This document shows, piece after piece, positions 1 to 5,924 of a stretch of DNA of 7,680 nt; position 1 is the first letter of the stretch, and each line of letters begins with the position of its first letter. The position numbers were made by a program, and so were the translations under genes. The DNA is from Gemmatimonadaceae bacterium (GTDB lineage: Bacteria > Gemmatimonadota > Gemmatimonadetes > Gemmatimonadales > Gemmatimonadaceae): assembly GCA_025356185.1 (NCBI GenBank), contig JANXUN010000653.1, forward strand, positions 1 through 7,680. The letters run 5' to 3'. Below the pieces are notes generated by a model that was not told the DNA's origin, ran no database searches, and was given only the letters and a program-made list of their open reading frames with translations.

Positions 1-373
1 CGATCGCGCTTTCGAGGGAATCGCAGTTGAGATCGGGCATCTTCAGCTCGGCGACCTTCTTGAGCTGCGCTTTGGTGATAGCGCCGACTTTGACCTTGTT
101 TGGCTGACCCGAACCCTTCTCGACGCCGATTTCCTTCTTAATGAGTTCCGCAGCGGGCGGAGTTTTCAGAATGAAGGTGAACGACTTGTCGCCGTAGATC
201 GTGACTTCGACCGGGATGATCATATCACCGCCCTGCGTCCGAGCATTAAACTCTTTGCAGAAGCCCATGATGTTGATACCCTGGGGGCCGAGGGCCGTAC
301 CCACGGGGGGCGCCGGGTTCGCCTTGCCTGCAGGGATCTGCAGTTTGACGAATCCAGTGACCTTTTTTGCCAT
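1..373 (-). CDS. rplK: 50S ribosomal protein L11 (3' end outside window)
   Basis: Ribosomal protein L11 binds the GTPase-associated region of 23S rRNA, forms the base of the L10/L7-L12 stalk and supports factor-dependent GTP hydrolysis. The minus-strand reading gives 124 codons from ATG at 373, beginning MAKKVTGFVKLQIPAGKANP and continuing with the family's PPVGTALGPQGINIMGFCKEFN block (residues about 23-44). The C-terminal RNA-binding domain includes the KVGAITKAQLKKVAELKMPDL region near residues 95-115. L11 is normally about 141-146 residues, so roughly 20 residues lie beyond position 1. An AGGAA Shine-Dalgarno (complement of 379-383) sits at good spacing before the ATG. It follows nusG, the usual bacterial order, and rplA would be expected next outside the window. 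No damage is visible. The identification is certain. Confidence 0.97.
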   Translation of the reverse strand, partial: MAKKVTGFVKLQIPAGKANPAPPVGTALGPQGINIMGFCKEFNARTQGGDMIIPVEVTIYGDKSFTFILKTPPAAELIKKEIGVEKGSGQPNKVKVGAITKAQLKKVAELKMPDLNCDSLESAI

Positions 374-479
374 GCGTGTTCCTGTCGCAAGTTCCGCTGA
401 CAGACGGTCTGCCAGTCGGTAGTGCTACCACATTGTTTGAAGTCGAGTGGTGGCGACGGACTGCAACTGCGGAAACTGA

Positions 480-563
480 TTTAGGTATTGAGTTTTGGGT
501 TGGGGTTTTGAGTTATCGGTAAACCGACTACCCAAAACTCAAACACAAAACCCAGAACCTAAA
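480..563. repeat. 84-nt imperfect inverted repeat between nusG and rplK
   Basis: Two 41-nt arms (480-520 and 523-563) are imperfect reverse complements around a 2-nt centre (521-522). The outer ends TTTAGGT / ACCTAAA and the apex TCGGT / ACCGA pair perfectly. The middle is G/T-rich on one arm and C/A-rich on the other, with several mismatches. Many of these could be G-U pairs in RNA, depending on the strand transcribed. An 11-bp segment GAGTTTTGGGT (490-500) also has an exact reverse complement at 530-540 in a shifted register, so more than one fold is possible. It lies 12 nt after the nusG stop and 106 nt before the rplK start. It could be an intra-operon attenuator or processing hairpin, or an inserted palindromic repeat element. 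Only the symmetry is seen directly. Confidence 0.8.
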
Positions 564-575
564 TCGTCGTTGTGT

Positions 576-1121
576 TCAATAGCCTCGTAACTGCAGGTAA
601 TCGAGTTCGACGCTCGTCGGCCGACCAAACAAGCTCACCGAAACGCGAACCTTGCCCTTATCCGGCAGCACTTCTTCGACGGTGCCGTTGAAATCGGCGA
701 ACGGTCCTTCGGTGATCGCGACAGGCTGTCCGATGAGGAACGGAATCTCCTCACGCGTTGGGCCTTCGTCAGCGAGATCCGTATGGCCGAGCAGACGACG
801 GACTTCATCGTCACGCAGCGGCGTCGGCTCTTTTTCTTTTCCGACGAACTTGATGACACCCTGAATCGCGTTGATCTCGTGCAGCGTGTCCTGACTGGCC
901 ACCATGTCGACGAGGACGTAACCCGGGAAGATTTTCCGTTCGACGGTGATCTTTTTTCCGTTCTTGATTTCGACGACTTCCTGCGTAGGCACGAGTGCTT
1001 GGCGGATCAGTCGATCTTCAGGCGTCGCCGCATCCATATCGATTTTCCGCTGGATGAGACGCTGCACTTTGTTTTCATGTCCAGACGTGGTCTGGATCGT
1101 GTACCACCGGTGTTCGAGCAT
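576..1121 (-). CDS. nusG: Transcription termination/antitermination protein NusG
   Basis: NusG binds the clamp of RNA polymerase, modulates pausing and links transcription to Rho or to the ribosome. The 181-residue product fits the family's usual length of about 180. The N-terminal NGN domain starts MLEHRWYTIQTTSGHENKV and carries the hallmark FPGYVLV at residues 65-71. A linker near residues 97-126 leads to the C-terminal KOW domain (about 127-181), with GQPVAITEGPFADFNGTVEEV and a final YLQLRGY. The frame is open upstream to 1277, but I chose the ATG at 1121. The family begins there, and the upstream frame runs antisense-of-frame through secE. It starts 14 nt after the secE stop, and no strong Shine-Dalgarno is visible. 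It is followed by the large inverted repeat and then rplK. Confidence 0.97.
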   Translation of the reverse strand: MLEHRWYTIQTTSGHENKVQRLIQRKIDMDAATPEDRLIRQALVPTQEVVEIKNGKKITVERKIFPGYVLVDMVASQDTLHEINAIQGVIKFVGKEKEPTPLRDDEVRRLLGHTDLADEGPTREEIPFLIGQPVAITEGPFADFNGTVEEVLPDKGKVRVSVSLFGRPTSVELDYLQLRGY

Positions 1122-1135
1122 CGACAATGTCAGCG

Positions 1136-1369
1136 TTAACGGCCGAGCAACATGGCCGGCAAGCGCACGAGCAGCGCTTGAAGACCCACGTCGAGCAGTG
1201 CGATGACCGCGCCAAGGATCAGCACGAACACGATGATCTGGATCGTCGCCTGCTGGAGTTGCGGGCGATCGGGCCACGTCACCTTTTTCATTTCGGCGAC
1301 CACGTCCCCATAGAACGTGACCAGCCGCGTGCCGAGCCCAGGACGGGCCACTTCAACCGGCGCGTTCAT
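1136..1369 (-). CDS. secE: Preprotein translocase subunit SecE
   Basis: SecE is the small essential subunit that clamps the two halves of SecY in the inner-membrane Sec translocon. The 77-residue product is of the short single-helix type. It has an amphipathic N-terminal part ending in the conserved EMKKVTWP motif (residues 26-33), then PDRPQLQQAT. One transmembrane segment follows at about 41-60 (IIVFVLILGAVIALLD), with a short C-terminal tail. An AAGGAAA Shine-Dalgarno lies inside the end of rpmG (complement of about 1380-1387), roughly 10 nt before the ATG. The start is 2 nt after the rpmG stop, which indicates co-transcription and probable translational coupling. nusG follows directly, the standard secE-nusG pairing in bacteria. 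Confidence 0.96.
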   Translation of the reverse strand: MNAPVEVARPGLGTRLVTFYGDVVAEMKKVTWPDRPQLQQATIQIIVFVLILGAVIALLDVGLQALLVRLPAMLLGR

Positions 1370-1371
1370 GA

Positions 1372-1524
1372 CTACTTCGTTTCCTTATGCGTCTGATGCT
1401 TGTTACAACGTGGGCAGTACTTCTTCCATTCCACGCGCTCCGGATGCAGGCGCTTGTTCTTGGCCGTGAAGTAGTTGCGGTTTTTACACTCGGTGCAACC
1501 GAGGATGATCTTCTCGCGCGCCAT
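1372..1524 (-). CDS. rpmG: 50S ribosomal protein L33, zinc-binding form
   Basis: Small large-subunit ribosomal protein L33, located near the tRNA exit site. The 50-residue product reads MAREKIILGCTECKNRNYF at the start and ends HKETK, typical of the family. Two CxxC pairs (Cys10/Cys13 and Cys37/Cys40) mark the zinc-ribbon C+ version. A GGGGA ribosome-binding sequence (complement within 1531-1540) lies about 8 nt before the ATG. The gene is too short for many ORF callers but is unmistakable. It is the first visible gene of the minus-strand block and is followed after 2 nt by secE. In many genomes tuf and a tRNA-Trp gene precede it. Neither can be recognised upstream here. Confidence 0.96.
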   Translation of the reverse strand: MAREKIILGCTECKNRNYFTAKNKRLHPERVEWKKYCPRCNKHQTHKETK

Positions 1525-1917
1525 GTCCCTGGTCCCCGTGCAGCAGCACTAATTAAGTCTTCGTAATCGCTGATCGAGTGCGCCGCTTGCGTTCGCGAAG
1601 CGCGCTGCATCAACCTGCTCTCTCTTACGAGAGAACCCCTGTACTCCTTACCTCTCGAATGACCGAACGGCCGACACCCCCGGACGTTCCCACCCCGCCA
1701 GCTATGTCACATCAGCAGGCATCGAGGAACTTCGGAGGATAGGCACCGGAAACCGCGAGATGGAGCGCAGTAGGGTGAGCCTTGGAACGTAGCTAGCCCT
1801 CCCGAGAGGCGCAAGGACGGAGCGGGGTTGAGCCGTCGACATCGGGCGTTCTGAGGTCTCCTGTTGTCGGTGCGGGCAAACCGTTTTCAACGGGCTCGGC
1901 CGTGAGCACGAGGAGCG
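1525..1917. other. Non-coding junction with no recognised gene
   Basis: About 390 nt between rpmG and the ATPase remnant have no reading frame that I recognise on either strand. I looked for tRNA T-arm sequences (GGTTCGAxTCC and complement) and found none, so the tRNA-Trp often present here is not visible. The rpmG promoter and leader should lie in its left half, read on the minus strand. Short hairpins include the one at 1619-1634 and CCGTT-TTC-AACGG at 1881-1893. The right half (about 1730-1915) is purine-rich on the plus strand and superficially resembles structured intron-like RNA, but I could not match any catalytic RNA core. It may be remnant DNA associated with the decayed genes that follow. 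Confidence 0.6.
1619..1634 (-). other. Small hairpin with GTAA loop in the rpmG leader
   Basis: On the minus strand the sequence reads TCTCTC-GTAA-GAGAGA, a perfect 6-bp stem closed by a GNRA-class tetraloop, about 95 nt before the rpmG start. No T-run follows on either strand, so it is not a classical terminator. It may be part of the 5' leader of the rpmG-secE-nusG transcript if the promoter lies further upstream. The hairpin is seen directly; its role is inferred and uncertain. Confidence 0.4.
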
Positions 1918-2438
1918 AAGTCAGAACTGCAGACGCTGATTGACGGTGCGGCAGCGCGAGGACAGGCCGCCATTTCGATTTTGCGTGATGATCATCCAGT
2001 TGCAGCCCTGGCGATCGCCGACGCCATCCGCGAGGAGTCGCGAGAGCCTATTCGAATGCTGCACCAGCAGCACGTCGAAGTGGTGATGATGACGGGCGAT
2101 GCCACCGCGGACGTTGGGATTGCTATTGGCACTGGGACCGATGTGGCGGTCGAAGTCGGCGACATCGTGCTGGTGCGCAACGACCCACGCAACATTCCAG
2201 GTATTATCGCGCTCAGTAGAGCGACCAACCGCAAGATGCGTCAGAACCTGTATGGGCGACTGTCTACAATATTGTCGCGATTCCTCTCGCAGGGGGTGTG
2301 CCGGCACATTCGGGGTATCCTCTTGCATCCCGCGGTTCGCGCGGTGTTGGCACCTCTCAGCACCGTATTGTGGCGCTGAACGCGCAACTTTTGCGTCGCG
2401 TGAAAATTAGCCCTTTCGTCACAGCTCCGGACCTGTAA
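1918..2438 (+). pseudogene. Heavy-metal (copper-type) P1B ATPase, decayed C-terminal remnant
   Basis: The plus-strand conceptual product carries P1B-ATPase C-terminal hallmarks. These are a stretch reading PVAALAIADAIREESREPIR, the motif VVMMTGDA (codons to 2103), then ADVGIAIGTGTDVAVE and DIVLVRNDPRNIPGIIALSRAT, and finally the last membrane helices and NAQLLRR. The N-terminal metal-binding region, the CPC helix and the DKTGT phosphorylation site are absent; a stop occurs in frame at 1903. MTGDA is joined almost directly to ADVGIAIG (about 2101-2110), so roughly 50 residues including the GDGxNDAP hinge are deleted. Homology then continues in shifted frames: a shift near 2251-2254 (giving ATVYNIVAIPLAGGVPAHSG), a return near 2311-2318 (GILLHPAVRAVLAPLST), and another near 2364-2369 (IVALNAQLLRRVKISPF) running to TAA at 2436-2438. 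It cannot make an active pump. It lies just upstream of copper genes, consistent with a former copper exporter. Confidence 0.85.
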
Positions 2439-2458
2439 GCGTTCCCATGGGTACGCGA

Positions 2459-2520
2459 CTTTACGATTCGTAAAGCACCCACACACATGTGGCTGCCCAG
2501 CGCCAACGACGAATCGTTGG
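2459..2520. promoter_or_regulatory. Pair of small palindromes upstream of the Cys-rich protein gene
   Basis: Two perfect 7-bp inverted repeats occur close together: CTTTACG-ATT-CGTAAAG (2459-2475) and CCAACGA-CGAA-TCGTTGG (2503-2520). A self-complementary CACATGTG lies between them (2484-2491). They sit between the end of the ATPase remnant and the start codon at 2546. Neither is followed by a T-run, so terminator function is not supported. They could be binding sites for a dimeric metal-responsive regulator, or simple mRNA hairpins. I do not recognise a CueR or CopY consensus. Confidence 0.35.
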
Positions 2521-2545
2521 GCATCCCAATCTGAGGTCCGCTCGC

Positions 2546-2901
2546 ATGGAACATCAACAGCACGATCACGCTCACGCTCACGGGACGGCTGCATCAACGC
2601 GTGCACTGACTGCAGCCATGTTTGTCTCGAATCCATTCAGCATTGCCTGACGAAAGCCGGGAAGCACGCGACGCCAGAACACATTGGGCTCCTTCTTGAC
2701 TGTGCTGATATGTGCGAAGTGTCAGCACGCTTCATGATTCGTGGCTCGAGATTGCACCAGGAGAGCTGCCGTGCTTGTGCGCTCGTGTGCGAGGAGTGCG
2801 CAAAGTCCTGCGAGACCCTGAAACACGACGTCGAGATGGCACGCTGTGCCGAAGCTTGCCGCACCTGCGCTGACGAGTGCCGAGAGATGTCGAACGGTTG
2901 A
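2546..2901 (+). pseudogene. Cys-rich four-helix-bundle copper-binding protein (DUF326/Csp-like), frameshifted
   Basis: This encodes a relative of the DUF326/Csp copper-storage proteins, which form a four-helix bundle whose core Cys residues bind Cu(I). The ATG at 2546 has a TGAGGT Shine-Dalgarno (2532-2537) and starts a His-rich segment, MEHQQHDHAHAHG. The Cys-rich body is in another frame from 2584 on. It begins DGCINACTDCSHVCLESIQH and continues with the LLLDCADMCEVSARFM segment, the C-rich segment SCRACALVCEECAKSC and the final RCAEACRTCADECREM, ending at TGA 2899-2901. One extra G in the run 2582-2584 (GGG to GGGG) would join the two parts into a 118-residue protein with 16 cysteines. As written, translation from 2546 stops at a TGA after ...FSIA. 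No ATG opens the body frame before its first cysteines; the first ATG is at 2710 and would lose about a third. It may be a recent frameshift or a sequencing error. Confidence 0.82.
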
Positions 2902-3070
2902 TACCACGTCTGGCGACCCAATAATCACGCGCCGGACCGACGATTCCAACCTGACCGGTCAAGTTCACTGTCCCAATGGTTCCCGGGCGCTTGGCGTGGT
3001 ATTTTATGCACTGTAAAGCGGCAGATCCTCCACGAACAACGCAACGCGACTTCGAACCGGTGCAGCTACA
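2902..3070 (+). other. Intergenic region upstream of copA
   Basis: These 169 nt separate the Cys-rich protein gene from copA and probably hold the copA promoter. A weak sigma70-like candidate is TTGGCG (2991-2996) with a poor -10 region around TAAAGC (3014-3019); an AT-rich TATTTTAT lies at 3000-3007. No clear copper-responsive palindrome or terminator is seen, and no Shine-Dalgarno precedes the GTG start of copA. The promoter suggestion is weak. Confidence 0.3.
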
Positions 3071-5038
3071 GTGAACGGCAAAAAGCAGATATTTTCGGTG
3101 GACACCGAGGAGACATTCAGTGTTTCTCGTCGGCGCTTCATTCAGGCCACGGGCGCATTTGGATTGGTCGCAGGATTCGAGCGACTCGCGCCCGCGTACG
3201 CTCGTCCTGCGTCAGGCGTAAACCTTTGGTCGGATGCTTCAGGCGTAGGCGCCGTTCAAAAGGACGTGAATTTGGCGATCGACCACACGCCGTTCGGTTT
3301 TGCCGGCCGGCGCGCGATCGCAACGACGATCAACGGTTCAATTCCGGGACCACTGCTTCGGTTTCGGGAAGGCGATACTGCGCGAATTCATGTTACGAAC
3401 AAGTTGAAAGAGGACACATCAATCCACTGGCACGGATTGTTGTTGCCCAACGCAATGGACGGGGTGCCGGGCGTGACGTTTCCCGGCATTCGTCCAAAGG
3501 AGATTTTTACCTACGAATTTCCCCTGCGGCAGAATGGCACCTATTGGTACCATAGTCACTCAGGCATGCAGGAGCAGCTGGGCCACTACGGCCCCCTCAT
3601 TATCGACCCAATTGGGCCGGAGCCGTTCCAATACGATCGCGAGTACGTGATCATGCTGTCCGACTGGTCCTTCGAGGATCCGCACAAGGTACTCGATAAT
3701 ATCAAGAAGCAGTCGTCGTACTACAATTTTCAGCGACGCACGCTGGGCGATTTTTTCAAGGATGTTGATCGCAGCGGACTGCGTGCGACAATCGCCGATC
3801 GGATGGAGTGGGCGCGTATGCGCATGACGCCCACCGATATTGCGGACATCACGGGTTCGACGTACACGTATCTGTTGAACGGACTGCCGCCTGCTGCCAA
3901 TTGGACGGGACTGTTTCGTCCTGGAGAGCGGGTGCGACTGCGCTTCATCAACGCGGGTGCCGGTACCTTTTTCGATGTGCGCATTCCGGGGCTCGAAATG
4001 ACCGTGGTGCAAGTAAGCGGCCAGAACGTGCAGCCTGTGGCGACCGATGAATTTCGCATCGAGATCGCGCAGACGGTTGACGTGATTGTGCAACCCTCGG
4101 CTGACCAGGCGTATACAATCTTTACTGAGGCGATGGACCGGTCAGGCTATGCGCGAGGTACACTCGCACCGCGTGCCGGGATGTCGGCCGTGATTCCGCG
4201 TCGTCGCCCACGGCCCACGCTCACGATGATGGACATGGGCATGGCCATGAGTATGGGTGGTCACGCGGGTATGGCGATGCCCGGAATGGATATGACAGCC
4301 GACTCCAAAACGCCCGCTGCGGCGCCGGGCGCGCCGCCCCCTATGGCCGGACACGACATGGCAGCGATGGGCAATAGTAGCATGCCCGTGCCATATGCCG
4401 GCTTTGCCGGTGTGTTACGCGACGGTACCATCGTTACAGCGTCGAACCTTCGCGAACCCGGCACGATTCCGGAACCGGTCATGCATGGCGGCGATACACA
4501 TGGTACCGGAAGCGCGTCCCCCGCGATGGAATCACGCAGTCGGTTGCATGAACCCGGTGCTGGACTTGGCGAAGACGGATGGCGCGTGCTGGTCTACACC
4601 GATCTGAAACGGCTTAATCCGGCGCCGGAGTTCGGTCCCCCGACTCGCGAGTTCGAATTGCATCTGACGGGCAACATGGAACGCTACATGTGGTCGATCA
4701 ACGGCATCAAATTTTCTGATGCACGTGATCCCATTCTGTTGACACACGGTGAGCGCATTCGCCTGACAATGGTGAATGACACGATGATGGCGCATCCCAT
4801 GCACCTGCACGGGGTGTTCATGGAACTCGAGAACGGACATGGTGCCGAGTGTCCATTGTTACACACTGTGAACGTGAAGCCCGCGGAGCGCGTGTCGTTG
4901 CTGATTACGCCGATGGATTCGGGATCATGGGCGTTTCACTGCCACATCATGCTGCACATGGAAGTGGGGATGTTCCGCGTGTTCAAAGTATCGGAACCTG
5001 GTAGCGTCGCAACGAAGAGTGATGGAGCGCATAAATGA
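3071..5038 (+). CDS. copA: CopA-type periplasmic multicopper oxidase (copper resistance)
   Basis: Periplasmic multicopper oxidase of the CopA/PcoA copper-resistance family, thought to oxidise Cu(I) to less toxic Cu(II). The 655-residue product starts at GTG 3071; an in-frame TAA lies upstream near 3014 and no ATG intervenes. A twin-arginine signal SRRRFIQATGAFG (residues 19-31) predicts folded export by Tat. Copper-site motifs are complete: HWHG (119-122), WYHSH (159-163), HPMHLH (575-580) and HCHIMLHMEVGM (623-634). The type-1 ligands are His575, Cys624, His629 and axial Met634. A Met/His-rich linker (about 386-439, with MDMGMAMSMGGHAGMAMPGM) lies before the C-terminal cupredoxin domain, a likely Cu(I)-binding segment. 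The start has no evident Shine-Dalgarno. The stop overlaps the copB start by 4 nt (ATGA), so the two are translationally coupled. This plasma-membrane-exported oxidase is distinct from the CopA P1B ATPase that shares the name. Confidence 0.96.
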   Translation: MNGKKQIFSVDTEETFSVSRRRFIQATGAFGLVAGFERLAPAYARPASGVNLWSDASGVGAVQKDVNLAIDHTPFGFAGRRAIATTINGSIPGPLLRFREGDTARIHVTNKLKEDTSIHWHGLLLPNAMDGVPGVTFPGIRPKEIFTYEFPLRQNGTYWYHSHSGMQEQLGHYGPLIIDPIGPEPFQYDREYVIMLSDWSFEDPHKVLDNIKKQSSYYNFQRRTLGDFFKDVDRSGLRATIADRMEWARMRMTPTDIADITGSTYTYLLNGLPPAANWTGLFRPGERVRLRFINAGAGTFFDVRIPGLEMTVVQVSGQNVQPVATDEFRIEIAQTVDVIVQPSADQAYTIFTEAMDRSGYARGTLAPRAGMSAVIPRRRPRPTLTMMDMGMAMSMGGHAGMAMPGMDMTADSKTPAAAPGAPPPMAGHDMAAMGNSSMPVPYAGFAGVLRDGTIVTASNLREPGTIPEPVMHGGDTHGTGSASPAMESRSRLHEPGAGLGEDGWRVLVYTDLKRLNPAPEFGPPTREFELHLTGNMERYMWSINGIKFSDARDPILLTHGERIRLTMVNDTMMAHPMHLHGVFMELENGHGAECPLLHTVNVKPAERVSLLITPMDSGSWAFHCHIMLHMEVGMFRVFKVSEPGSVATKSDGAHK

Positions 5039-5841
5039 GCGCTCGCAAAGCTGCAATCATAACGGCAGTCCTGGCGCAGTTGGTCTGCACAGCGCTGGCG
5101 ACTGCGCAGGCGGGCGCAGCGCATTCCGGCGGTATGGATATGGACCGCGCAATCCGAACTTTTGTGCTTGTCAACCAGCTGGAACTGCAGACGAACGTTG
5201 CCCAACGCCCCGTAAATTTTGAAGTATTGAGCTGGTTTGGCGGTGATTATCGCAGGTTGTATGTGCGTGCGCAGGGTGAGCAACCGACTTCAGTTGCGCG
5301 CGGCGGTGAACTGCAAGGCGATGTGATGTTTGGGCGATTGATTTCGCCATTCTGGACCGCCGTTGCAGGGGTGCGAGTCGACACGAGACCTCGTGCGCAG
5401 CTGCAGAATGCTGCAGAAGGCGCCGTTGTCGCTGGTTCGGCAATCAACCGCCGAGTCACGCGCGGGATGCTCGCTATTGGATTTGTTGGGTTAGCTCCGG
5501 GCTGGCTTGAAGTGGAGCCCACGCTATTCGTAAGTGAGAACGGCGACGTGTCGGCCGAGGTTGAATCGTCCATCGACTTGTTGCTGACGCAGCGCCTCAT
5601 ACTGCAACCGAGAGCGGAAATCAACGCCGCTGTGCAGTCAGTGCGTGAGTCTGGCATCGCGTCTGGTATCAACGATGTCGAATTCGAAGCGCGTCTGCGT
5701 TATGAAATCAGCCGAAAGTTTGCGCCGTATCTTGGCGTGTCGTGGACTCGCCGCACGGGCGGCACCGCGGTTCTCGCACGCTCGATGGGCGAGCCGCTGA
5801 GCGTCGGCGCATTGTCAGTCGGTTTTCGCGTGTGGCGATGA
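5035..5841 (+). CDS. copB: CopB-type outer-membrane copper-resistance protein
   Basis: Member of the CopB/PcoB family, predicted outer-membrane beta-barrel proteins that act with CopA in periplasmic copper resistance. The 268-residue product has an N-terminal Sec signal (MSARKAAIITAVLAQLVCTA, cleavage likely near ATAQAGA). The family block follows: MDRAIRTFVLVNQLELQ (about 36-52), then a FEVLSWFGGDYRRLYVR region and an EGE-like GEQ. The rest is alternating polar/hydrophobic strands typical of a barrel, ending FRVWR with the aromatic-containing C-terminus usual for barrels. The long Met-rich N-terminal repeat of Pseudomonas CopB is missing; only HSGGMDMD remains. That load may have moved to the Met-rich segment of CopA. 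A GGAG at 5024-5027 gives a good ribosome-binding site, and the 4-nt overlap with copA marks an operon. Confidence 0.92.
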   Translation: MSARKAAIITAVLAQLVCTALATAQAGAAHSGGMDMDRAIRTFVLVNQLELQTNVAQRPVNFEVLSWFGGDYRRLYVRAQGEQPTSVARGGELQGDVMFGRLISPFWTAVAGVRVDTRPRAQLQNAAEGAVVAGSAINRRVTRGMLAIGFVGLAPGWLEVEPTLFVSENGDVSAEVESSIDLLLTQRLILQPRAEINAAVQSVRESGIASGINDVEFEARLRYEISRKFAPYLGVSWTRRTGGTAVLARSMGEPLSVGALSVGFRVWR

Positions 5842-5924
5842 GCATTTTTGCACGGCCCTCACCGCACGTCAGTCTGATAAGCGCAACGTTATCCTGTCAC
5901 TTCACTCAATTTTCGAGATTAGCC

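Noticed and set aside
1122..1277. Upstream extension of nusG to a 233-residue frame
   Set aside because: The extra 52 residues lie within secE in another frame and match nothing in NusG; the family start fits ATG at 1121.
1619..1634. Intrinsic terminator at the small hairpin
   Set aside because: No T-run follows on either strand.
1525..1700. tRNA-Trp upstream of rpmG
   Set aside because: No T-arm, anticodon arm or acceptor stem could be built on either strand.
1730..1915. Group II intron, tmRNA, RNase P or SRP RNA
   Set aside because: The purine-rich text resembles structured RNA, but I could not find a domain V hairpin, the tmRNA 3' end, RNase P core boxes or the SRP apical loop.
3560..4093. 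Antisense frame of 177 codons inside copA
   Set aside because: It is the complement of a conserved multicopper oxidase domain, shows no family features and reflects high-GC codon bias.
5742..5924. Upstream extension of the DUF305 gene into copB
   Set aside because: It would overlap copB and hide the export signal that begins at 5925; the added residues look like out-of-frame translation.
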